From an uncultured Lachnospiraceae bacterium (GTDB taxonomy: Bacteria > Bacillota > Clostridia > Lachnospirales > Lachnospiraceae), in NCBI GenBank assembly GCA_949738465.1, contig CATJBQ010000235.1:1-35298 (forward strand): a stretch of DNA of 35,298 bases, given 5' to 3'. Of this stretch, positions 1-7,207 are shown in pieces. A program made the position numbers and the translations under genes. The notes below the pieces were generated by a model. That model saw only the letters and a list, made by a program, of their open reading frames with translations, had not been told where the DNA came from and searched no databases. How positions within the stretch are numbered: position 1 is the stretch's first letter; every line of letters begins with the position of its first letter.

Positions 1-3000
1 ATGTCAACCAACGGGAAGTATTTCCGGGATAATGGTGGAGCCTATGTGACCGTGGGAGTTCATGACAGCACAGTGATGCCGGGAACGATCAAGGTAGTAA
101 CCAATGAGACAGAACCGGATCCAGGGCCGGGGCCAGACCCAGGACCAGAGCCCCCGGTAGATCCGGATCCTGTGATCCCGGAGTATGAGGATTGGGTGGT
201 CAACAGCGATGGGATAACGATCCGTGAGAATCCGGAGGGCGGGTATGAATTGAGCACCACCAAGATGCCCTCTGCCGCATTGCTGAAACGGACCATTGAT
301 TTTGAAAAACAGGATATTCACTTTACGTTCCGTCCTACGCAGGATGGGGAATGGACCTACCTGTATCTGCAGGCCGCCGATGCGCAGTTGACGCCCACAG
401 TATCGAATTTTGGGGGCGGCTGGCTGAATGCAAATGGTCAGATTACCATTCAATTGAAACGGATGGGAAATAATCTGCAGATATCTATGTTGGCCAATTG
501 GAATGAATATCAGTTCGGAACAATTGAAAATTTTGACTGGGACGCGGAACATACCATTGGAATTGTGGACTGCAGCAGTCAGGGAGACGGAAATTGTTAT
601 CTGAAGGTGGACAATACCCTGTTTAGGGACACCGTGTCGCCGGATGCCAGAGTGTGGATGAGTACAAATGGATTTTATTTCAAAAATCACGGCGGAGCAT
701 ATGCGGTCTTTGGCGTTCACGACAGCCTTGTATTGCCGGATACGGTAAAGGTGGCAGATCGCAGCAACGATCCCTCAGAGCCGGAGCTTCCTCCGGTAGA
801 GCCGGATCCCACGATCCCGCAATACAAGGATTGGATTGTGGGCAGCAGCGCAGTGAAAATAGCGGACCGCACCGATGGCGGATATGATTTAAGCGTCAGC
901 AGTTTTCCGGCCTGCGCACTTTTGAAGACGCCGGTGGATTTTGACAGCCAGCGGATTGAATTTGCCATAGAGCCGGAGGATGGCCAGTGGGCCTATCTGT
1001 ACCTGAGAGGCTTAGGAGAGAATCAGATCGTATCGAATTTTGACGGAGGCTGGCTCAGCGATCAGGGAAGGATCACGATTCAGTTGAAACGGGCAGGCGA
1101 GGACCTGCAGTTGGCAATGCTGGTCAATTGGACAGAGTATCCCTTCGGCGTGATCCGGAATTTTGACTGGAGAAAGGTGCATACTATTGGTATTGCAGAT
1201 CTGTCGGAGGATGGCGATGAAAACTGCTATCTGCAGGTGGACGATACCATTTTCAGCACCACGACTACCACAGACGCCAAGCTGTGGATGTCGGCCAACG
1301 GCCGGTACTATCGGGAGCATGGCGGAGCTTACGTGACGGTGGGTGTCCATGACAGCCTGGCGATGCCAAAAACCATAAGAGTTGTGGAAAAAACATCCGG
1401 GCCTTTGGAGGGCGACTGGGATGTGAGCAGCCGGTCCATGGTTACGATCACCGGAGATGCGGATGCGGGCTACCGGATTGAGGTAGATGAGAGCCAGGAT
1501 GGTTCGGCTTCGGTCCTGTTCCGGAATCCGATAGACTTAGGTGGGCAGGCAATGGAATTTTCCCTGGGCCTGGAAGATACAGAATGGAATTATATGCACT
1601 TAAAATCCGCTGCCCTGGGTATACCGAAGGCATTTACGGATCATATCCAGGTAGAAAGCTGGGGCGGCCAGCATGATGGCGGCAGCCAGATGACGCTGCG
1701 GTTTGACCGTGACGGAAATGACCTGAAGGTGGCTTATTGGTTTGGATGGGCGCCGGAGGGAGAAGGAATCTACGAGGTGCTTGGAACCCTGAAGAATTTT
1801 GACTGGAAGGAAAAGCACATCATGAGCTTTATCCAGGATCCGGAAACCTATAGCTGGACGCTGAAAATAGACGATACGCTTCTGGATGGGCAGAATGGAA
1901 CGGAAATTGCGAGCTGGATGAATGCCAATCTCAATCATTACCAGCAAAATGGCGGGGTCTACCTGCGGATCGGAGCCCGTGGCAACAACCAGCAGAAAAA
2001 GCTGTTTGAGACCATAAGGTTTATAAAAAATAATGAGAACCAGACGGAAAAGCCGGATTTCAATCCGGACTGGGTCAGCAATGGCATGGTTGTTACCGGG
2101 GATGCGAAGAACGGTTATCGCCTGGTAGGGCCGGCGGATCTGGCGTCAGCGTATTTCAGACAGCCGATGAAGCCGGAGCAGACAGAGCTTACCTTCCGCT
2201 ACAGCGTATCGGAGGATACCTGGGGCTACATCAGCCTCTCGGAGGATCCACAGATGAGTATCCTTGCGGGAGATGAGGAGCTGAAGGAAAAGAATGGGAT
2301 GATTATTATCCTGGAACGTAAGGATACCACGATGAACCTTCAGATTTATACCGATAACAAGGTGGTTCCGTTGATGTCCTATGAGAATTTTGATTTCAAT
2401 GCCAACCACACCATTTCCTTTGTGCGGGAGTGGGGAAGCTGGTATCTGGTTTTTGACGGGCAGATTTTAAGAAGCCACCGGCTGAATGAATATTTCTTTG
2501 AGCAGCTTGTGGCGGTAAAGGAAGGGCTGTATTACAGATTTTCCGCCCGCCTTGCACCTTTTAGCTTTGAAAACGTAAGCTTCCGGCAGACGGCAGGAAG
2601 CGATATGGGCGGGGAATATGATTGGGAAATCACAGGCTATTACCCCGGAGAAGGTTCTGTGGAAAATCCCACCTTCCGGGGAACGGGTATCGCGGCTTAC
2701 AAGCCCCTGGTGGATCTTTCCAACACGACGATCCGTGCGCGGATTCAGCCGGAGGTAAATGGCTGGCAGTGTATGCAGCTTTCAGATGTGATGACCAGCG
2801 ATGAGAAGGTATTGCCGCGTCTGACAACGCCGGAAGATGGAAGCCTTACGATGATTTTTGGACGTGAGGAAAGCGGCGCCCTGCGGTTTTCCCTGTACAG
2901 TACGCTGGCGGATGGAACAAAAGCGGAGAAGCTGATCGGAATGATCGAGGGCTTTGACTGGAATGCCGTTCATGAGTTCCGTTTTGTAAACCGGAATGGA

Positions 3001-4026
3001 AACTGGTATGTGGTGTTGGATACCCAGAGCTTTGAATTCCTCCGGTATGGAGAGGACACCTATGTTACAGATCAGCTTTCACGAATCCTGAATGGGAGGA
3101 ACGGCCAGGTGTATGTGCGGTTTTCTGACTGCTGGTTCAAATCCGATAATACCTGGGGAGACATGGGATTTGTGGAAGAAGCTTACCGCAGGCCGGCGGT
3201 GGATCATTGGCCCACCATGCATGTTGCCAGTACCGGAGATGGCTGGACCTTTTCCGGAGAAGGAAATGCAGGATTTACCCAGGCATTTGACTTTAAGAAG
3301 GATTGCCTGAAGTTCCGGGCAAAGCCGGAGATTGATAGCTGGGTAGGGATTAATTTTGGAATTGTGGAGGGGTCGGCCCTGGGAATTTTGCAGGGAGTAG
3401 ATAATCCATATGACATCCTGAATCTGATTTTTGCCCGGGACAGCGACAAAACCTTGCGGTTATCGGTCTATGATGGAACCAAGGAGATTGCTCTTGGCTA
3501 TCTGGCAGATTTTGATTTTGATGCGGAGCATATACTATCCTTTGTAAACCGGAAAGGGAACTGGTATCTGAGCATCGATGGCCGTACCTTTGAGGGATTG
3601 AACCGGGATTCGGAAGGAATCGCCGCCGGGTGGATCCGGAGGGTGACCAGGAATCTGGGCGGCAGAGCTTATGTGCGTATGGGCACGCCGGGATTCACCT
3701 CTCTGACCATGAAGGGAGTAGGCATCGTAGATAAGAGGGATCTGGCGTTCCAGATTCCGGAGCTGCTGGAGGGGATCGACGACACCCCAGTCCCAGAAAG
3801 CCTGCCGGTTTCAGCATCACAGCAGATACCGGTAGGTGAGGAACCGATGTTGTCAGAACCGACCAGGAACGGGATGGTTCCCATGAAGGTGGTGCTGGCA
3901 GGCCTTAGCACTCTGGCAGTACTGGCCGTTGGAGCCGTGGCGGTTCTGCTGGCTGTTGGCAGAAGAAAAGGAAAAAAGGGGCTGCTTTCCGGAAATTGTG
4001 AGAGGAGCAATAGTGATGAGGAATAA
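1..4026 (+). CDS. Large secreted multi-repeat surface protein, C-terminal membrane anchor (5' end missing)
   Basis: The reading frame is open from the first base and ends at 4026. The ATG at position 1 is internal. The first 36 residues (STNGKYF...GGAYVTVGVHDS) match the end of later repeats, where the same block follows a Trp, so the gene starts upstream. About six degenerate units of 180-210 residues follow. Each has a GGY or GYR turn near its start, a central NFDW..HTI-like motif (NFDWDAEHTI, NFDWRKVHTI, NFDFNANHTI) and a CYLKVDD- or WYLVFD-like strand, which suggests beta-sandwich modules resembling concanavalin/LamG domains. Pro/Asp/Glu linkers separate the first units. The C-terminus has a Pro/Glu-rich stalk, one hydrophobic segment (VVLAGLSTLAVLAVGAVAVL) and a basic tail. 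No LPXTG motif is seen, so anchoring is probably by the membrane helix. Units 1 and 2 are most alike and later ones have diverged. Glycan or host-surface binding is inferred. The next gene overlaps by 11 bases. Confidence 0.85.
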   Translation: MSTNGKYFRDNGGAYVTVGVHDSTVMPGTIKVVTNETEPDPGPGPDPGPEPPVDPDPVIPEYEDWVVNSDGITIRENPEGGYELSTTKMPSAALLKRTIDFEKQDIHFTFRPTQDGEWTYLYLQAADAQLTPTVSNFGGGWLNANGQITIQLKRMGNNLQISMLANWNEYQFGTIENFDWDAEHTIGIVDCSSQGDGNCYLKVDNTLFRDTVSPDARVWMSTNGFYFKNHGGAYAVFGVHDSLVLPDTVKVADRSNDPSEPELPPVEPDPTIPQYKDWIVGSSAVKIADRTDGGYDLSVSSFPACALLKTPVDFDSQRIEFAIEPEDGQWAYLYLRGLGENQIVSNFDGGWLSDQGRITIQLKRAGEDLQLAMLVNWTEYPFGVIRNFDWRKVHTIGIADLSEDGDENCYLQVDDTIFSTTTTTDAKLWMSANGRYYREHGGAYVTVGVHDSLAMPKTIRVVEKTSGPLEGDWDVSSRSMVTITGDADAGYRIEVDESQDGSASVLFRNPIDLGGQAMEFSLGLEDTEWNYMHLKSAALGIPKAFTDHIQVESWGGQHDGGSQMTLRFDRDGNDLKVAYWFGWAPEGEGIYEVLGTLKNFDWKEKHIMSFIQDPETYSWTLKIDDTLLDGQNGTEIASWMNANLNHYQQNGGVYLRIGARGNNQQKKLFETIRFIKNNENQTEKPDFNPDWVSNGMVVTGDAKNGYRLVGPADLASAYFRQPMKPEQTELTFRYSVSEDTWGYISLSEDPQMSILAGDEELKEKNGMIIILERKDTTMNLQIYTDNKVVPLMSYENFDFNANHTISFVREWGSWYLVFDGQILRSHRLNEYFFEQLVAVKEGLYYRFSARLAPFSFENVSFRQTAGSDMGGEYDWEITGYYPGEGSVENPTFRGTGIAAYKPLVDLSNTTIRARIQPEVNGWQCMQLSDVMTSDEKVLPRLTTPEDGSLTMIFGREESGALRFSLYSTLADGTKAEKLIGMIEGFDWNAVHEFRFVNRNGNWYVVLDTQSFEFLRYGEDTYVTDQLSRILNGRNGQVYVRFSDCWFKSDNTWGDMGFVEEAYRRPAVDHWPTMHVASTGDGWTFSGEGNAGFTQAFDFKKDCLKFRAKPEIDSWVGINFGIVEGSALGILQGVDNPYDILNLIFARDSDKTLRLSVYDGTKEIALGYLADFDFDAEHILSFVNRKGNWYLSIDGRTFEGLNRDSEGIAAGWIRRVTRNLGGRAYVRMGTPGFTSLTMKGVGIVDKRDLAFQIPELLEGIDDTPVPESLPVSASQQIPVGEEPMLSEPTRNGMVPMKVVLAGLSTLAVLAVGAVAVLLAVGRRKGKKGLLSGNCERSNSDEE

Positions 4027-5734
4027 GAAAAAAATACGTTTGCTTGCTTTTGCCATGGTTTGTTTTCTGGCAGTCAGTATTCTGGCTGGCTGCCAGAATC
4101 AGGCAGAGAATGGAGATCATAAGGAGGGAGCAGGCAATGGAGAACTGCAGGAGGAAGGAGAAACGCCCCCAGAAGAGGGGGGAGAGGCAGAACCGCAGGT
4201 GATCCGGCTGGAGGATTATGGCGGAGCAGGTGATGGGACGACAGACAATGGAGAGGCAGTTTCCCTGGCTTTGTCTACGGCAAAGCGGGCAGAGGGGCCT
4301 GTGATAATCGAATTTGAGAAGGACGCCACGTACTATTTTGAAAAGGTGCCCGGAGAGGAATATGTTTTCCATATGGAAGGAATATCGGATGTGACTCTCA
4401 AAGGCGATAACACCACGATCTCTATGGATATGACCAGATTAAATGGTTTTGTAAACATGAACCGATGCGAGGACATCCGGGTGGAGGGGCTGAATCTGAA
4501 AACCTCCAAGTCGGTCTATGGGATCGGGGATGTGTTGGAGGCAAATCTGGAGGAGCTTTATCTGGATGTGCAGTCTGACCGGGATCTGGAGATCACGGAG
4601 ACCTATACGATGGATATTGTGGATGCGTTCGGACTTCCTCTGACGGACTGTAACAGGGCACATATGTTTATTGACCGCATGGAAGTACTGGATGCGGGCG
4701 CCTTTCAATACCGGTTCTATCTGAAGGATCAGGACGACGTGCAGCGGAAGATACAGTCCATGCTGCGGGATAATTTGAAGTTTCTGTTCCCAAGACCGGG
4801 CTGGGGCGAGACGGACGCGTCCGGATCCGGCGCCTTTATCGTGACAAACAGTACCAATCTGGAATTGGCAAATATCAATCTGTGGAGTGCCGGCGCCTTC
4901 TGCTTCCATATGCGTTATAACGATGGCACGATTTTGGTCCGTAACGTGAATATCACGCCGGAGCCGGGAAGTGATATGGCTATGAGCGGATGGCGTGATG
5001 GCTTCCATCTGAAGGATAACCCGGGGCAGTTTACCTTCGAAAACTGCCGGATTGAGAAGAATTTTGATGATGCGTTCAATACCGGGACCAGTGGGCTGGA
5101 GGTATCTGAGGTTTTTTCGGAGACGGAACTGGAGCTGTCCTGCGGTGAGTTTGGTGGAACCTATTATGGACGGATTGATGCCGGAGACCGGCTGCTGATC
5201 TATGATGAAAACAACGGGGCATTTATCACGACGGCTATTGTGAAGGCACGGGTAAATAAGGATGCGCCCTTTGAGCCTCCTCATGTGATTCTTCAGGATC
5301 CGATCCCGGACCTGATGAAGGGGCTTTCCGCCTGTCCGCTGGATGTGTGCCAGCCGGGAATGGTCATGAAGAATTGCTTTGTGAATGGCACGTACCGTTT
5401 CCGCTCGCCTTTGGAATGCACGGACACGGAGTTTGCCACTATGTACGCCTGGTTTGATAATATTCCCAAATTTGAGGGCCCGGTGGCATCCCATCAGCAT
5501 TTTACCAATTGTAAGTTTTACCGGGTGGCAGCGCCGGATCCTGCGGACAGCTTTGTATCGCCGGAGTTTATGATGGAGCTGGGATCCGTGGTTAACAACT
5601 GGGAGAGCCACAGGGGCGTCCTGAAGGCAGAGGATATGAGTTTCGACAATTGTGAGATCGATCCGGATCTGATCAAGTGGAAGGGCGCCTATGAGGTAGT
5701 CATCAATGGAGAGACATTCATTTCTGGCCAATAG
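4016..5734 (+). CDS. Secreted lipoprotein with right-handed parallel beta-helix (pectate lyase-like fold)
   Basis: The start chosen is the ATG at 4016, 8 bases after a GAGAGGAG ribosome binding site. It gives a clean lipoprotein signal: basic MRNKKKIR, a hydrophobic stretch, then lipobox LAGC with Cys26. An acidic low-complexity linker (residues 30-60) precedes LEDYGGAGDGTTDN, the typical opening of pectate-lyase-superfamily beta-helices. Later rungs include VTLKGDNTTI, IRVEGLNLKT, LELANINLWSAG, RNVNITPEPG, DGFHLKDNPG and NFDDAFNTG. The Asp/His-rich DGFHLK and FDDAFN segments resemble active-site rungs of polysaccharide lyases or GH110-type galactosidases, but the exact family is not certain. 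The gene begins inside the end of the repeat protein gene, so the two are probably translationally coupled and act together at the cell surface. The 572-residue length fits a single beta-helix enzyme. Confidence 0.8.
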   Translation: MRNKKKIRLLAFAMVCFLAVSILAGCQNQAENGDHKEGAGNGELQEEGETPPEEGGEAEPQVIRLEDYGGAGDGTTDNGEAVSLALSTAKRAEGPVIIEFEKDATYYFEKVPGEEYVFHMEGISDVTLKGDNTTISMDMTRLNGFVNMNRCEDIRVEGLNLKTSKSVYGIGDVLEANLEELYLDVQSDRDLEITETYTMDIVDAFGLPLTDCNRAHMFIDRMEVLDAGAFQYRFYLKDQDDVQRKIQSMLRDNLKFLFPRPGWGETDASGSGAFIVTNSTNLELANINLWSAGAFCFHMRYNDGTILVRNVNITPEPGSDMAMSGWRDGFHLKDNPGQFTFENCRIEKNFDDAFNTGTSGLEVSEVFSETELELSCGEFGGTYYGRIDAGDRLLIYDENNGAFITTAIVKARVNKDAPFEPPHVILQDPIPDLMKGLSACPLDVCQPGMVMKNCFVNGTYRFRSPLECTDTEFATMYAWFDNIPKFEGPVASHQHFTNCKFYRVAAPDPADSFVSPEFMMELGSVVNNWESHRGVLKAEDMSFDNCEIDPDLIKWKGAYEVVINGETFISGQ

Positions 5735-5762
5735 GTGACAGGCGACATATGATTGTCTATTT

Positions 5763-5791
5763 TTGTCAATGTTTAACAAAATTTATATAAT
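5763..5791 (+). promoter_or_regulatory. Sigma-A-type promoter
   Basis: TTGTCA at 5763-5768 and a perfect TATAAT at 5786-5791 are separated by 17 bases, in an AT-rich stretch 30 bases after the lipoprotein stop. Transcription would begin near 5798, just upstream of the long hairpin at 5813-5860 and about 195 bases before the nuclease start. Confidence 0.65.
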
Positions 5792-5812
5792 TTCGAAAGA
5801 GCACTTGTAAAG

Positions 5813-5866
5813 AGAAAGAAATCATGTTAGAGTAAAATCCATCTAATGTGATTTCTTTCTTTTATC
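5813..5866 (+). terminator. Long stem-loop followed by T-rich tract
   Basis: AGAAAGAAATCA at 5813-5824 pairs exactly with TGATTTCTTTCT at 5849-5860. The stem continues through two wobble pairs and TTAGA/TCTAA, giving about 19 pairs around a 10-base loop. The 3' arm runs into CTTTTATCTG. The stem is AT-rich, so it would be a weaker terminator than a GC-rich one. It could end transcription from the lipoprotein gene, attenuate the promoter at 5763, or form the body of a small RNA. Confidence 0.45.
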
Positions 5867-5993
5867 TGTAGTTCTAAGATGGGAGTTTCCCCAGAGATTC
5901 ACAGTAGATTTTCTGAATATTTTTGTTTATTTTTTCCTGTAAGAAGTTGTTGAGGAACGGGGAAAAATCGGGTACAATGAAAGGAGGAAATGG

Positions 5994-6971
5994 ATGGGGG
6001 ATGGAAAGATCCAATGGCATCCGGGATTTGTAGCAGCAGTGGATCTGGAGCTTGGGGCTGATCGGGAACATCTTACATATGAGAAGGAATACAACCTGAA
6101 CCGGAAACCATTGCAAATCGATCTTCTGGTGCTGAAAGAGGATTCGGATATTCGGATAGAAAATGAGATCGGGCGGCTGTTTTTGGGGCATAATCTTATG
6201 GAGTACAAGTCGCCACAGGATCGTCTGGATGTTGACACCTTTTATAAAGTACAGGCTTATGCATGCCTGTATAAGGCCTATGGGAAGAACGTGGATGATC
6301 GGAAACTGGGGGATATCACGGTCTCGCTGGTAAGGGAGGCAAGGCCGGTAAAGCTGTTCCGGTATTTTCAGCAGCATGCTATTCCGGTAACGAATTCAAG
6401 TCCTGGGATTTATCGTGTATCAGGGGGAGTGCTGTTTCCCACCCAGATCATCGTGACCGGCGAGCTGCCCTGGGAGGATCATGTGTGGCTGAGGGCACTG
6501 TCTGACCGGATGGCTCCGGACAGGATGAAGGAGTTCTGGGAGCAGATCCAGAGGATCGAGGACAAGTATGAGCGGGAGCTTGCGGATGCGGTGCTGGAGG
6601 TCTGCACGCAGGCGAATTGGGAGACGATAAGGGAGATAAAAGGAGGCGGAGATATGTGTCAGGCAATGTTGGAGCTTATGGCGCCGGAGATTGAGAAGAT
6701 CCGGAAGGAGACGGCCGAGAAAGCTGCTGCGGAAGCGACCAGGAAAGCAGAGATAGCAGAGGAAGCAGCCAGGGAAGCGAAGAAGTCAGCCAGGAAAGCT
6801 ATTAAAGAAGCATCTCAGAAGGCAGAAAAAGCAGCGAACAAAGAAGCGCTCCACACGGTAAAGAGCTTATTAAAGTCCGGCAAGCTATCAGCAGAAGAGA
6901 TTGCAAAATGTGTTCCCAGGCTGCCCCTGGATGAGATCCGGAGGATTGCGGCTGGAATGGCCCGTGCATGA
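5994..6971 (+). CDS. PD-(D/E)XK nuclease family protein (Rpn/PDDEXK_2-like) with alanine-rich coiled-coil tail
   Basis: The ATG at 5994 lies 6 bases after AAGGAGG, so this start is well supported; 325 residues. The N-terminal 130 residues carry the PD-(D/E)XK pattern: Asp43 in QIDLLVLK, then Glu70-x-Lys72 in MEYKSP, followed by the helix FYKVQAYACLYK. This layout is typical of the PDDEXK_2/Rpn-like 'putative transposase' proteins that are abundant in Lachnospiraceae. Homologues of this type have sometimes been mislabelled as metabolic enzymes. Residues about 235-290 are Ala/Lys/Glu-rich with heptad character and probably form a long helix or coiled coil. The C-terminal SGKLSAEEIAKC...LPLDEI resembles the short helical module often ending this family. 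The family promotes DNA breakage or recombination, but no inverted repeats or other mobile-element structure flanks it here. Promoter candidate: 5763-5791. Confidence 0.8.
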   Translation: MGDGKIQWHPGFVAAVDLELGADREHLTYEKEYNLNRKPLQIDLLVLKEDSDIRIENEIGRLFLGHNLMEYKSPQDRLDVDTFYKVQAYACLYKAYGKNVDDRKLGDITVSLVREARPVKLFRYFQQHAIPVTNSSPGIYRVSGGVLFPTQIIVTGELPWEDHVWLRALSDRMAPDRMKEFWEQIQRIEDKYERELADAVLEVCTQANWETIREIKGGGDMCQAMLELMAPEIEKIRKETAEKAAAEATRKAEIAEEAAREAKKSARKAIKEASQKAEKAANKEALHTVKSLLKSGKLSAEEIAKCVPRLPLDEIRRIAAGMARA

Positions 6972-7014
6972 AGAAGTAAGAAAAACCAGAATTGAGGAGT
7001 AAAAAGCAGTAATG

Positions 7015-7050
7015 TCCCCTGACAGAGGCAGACTTTGTCGGGGGATCTTG
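7015..7050 (+). terminator. Intrinsic terminator of the nuclease gene
   Basis: TCCCCTGACA at 7015-7024 pairs along its full length (one G-U) with TGTCGGGGGA at 7036-7045 around an 11-base loop. A short, imperfect T-rich run (TCTTGTT) follows. It lies 44 bases after the nuclease stop and separates that gene from the operon at 7208. Confidence 0.65.
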
Positions 7051-7207
7051 TTATGTAAAGGGATAGAGGCTGGCTTGTCAGCTATTGATTCGTCAGTTAT
7101 TGTGCAGTTCCATACGATAGTTGCCAAACTGGCCCCTATTCATTGAATTTTGCCAGGATCATATGGTAATCTTAGTAAAAGGGATTTGTTCAGGGAGAGG
7201 TGTTACC

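Noticed and set aside
4439-5779. 446-codon open frame on the minus strand
   Set aside because: It is antisense to the beta-helix lipoprotein, which has a lipobox, a ribosome binding site and a clear fold pattern. The antisense product looks random.
5950-5978. TTGAGG-17 bases-TACAAT as promoter of the nuclease gene
   Set aside because: The spacing is good, but transcription would start within the ribosome binding site at 5981-5987 and leave no usable leader. The promoter at 5763-5791 is more plausible.
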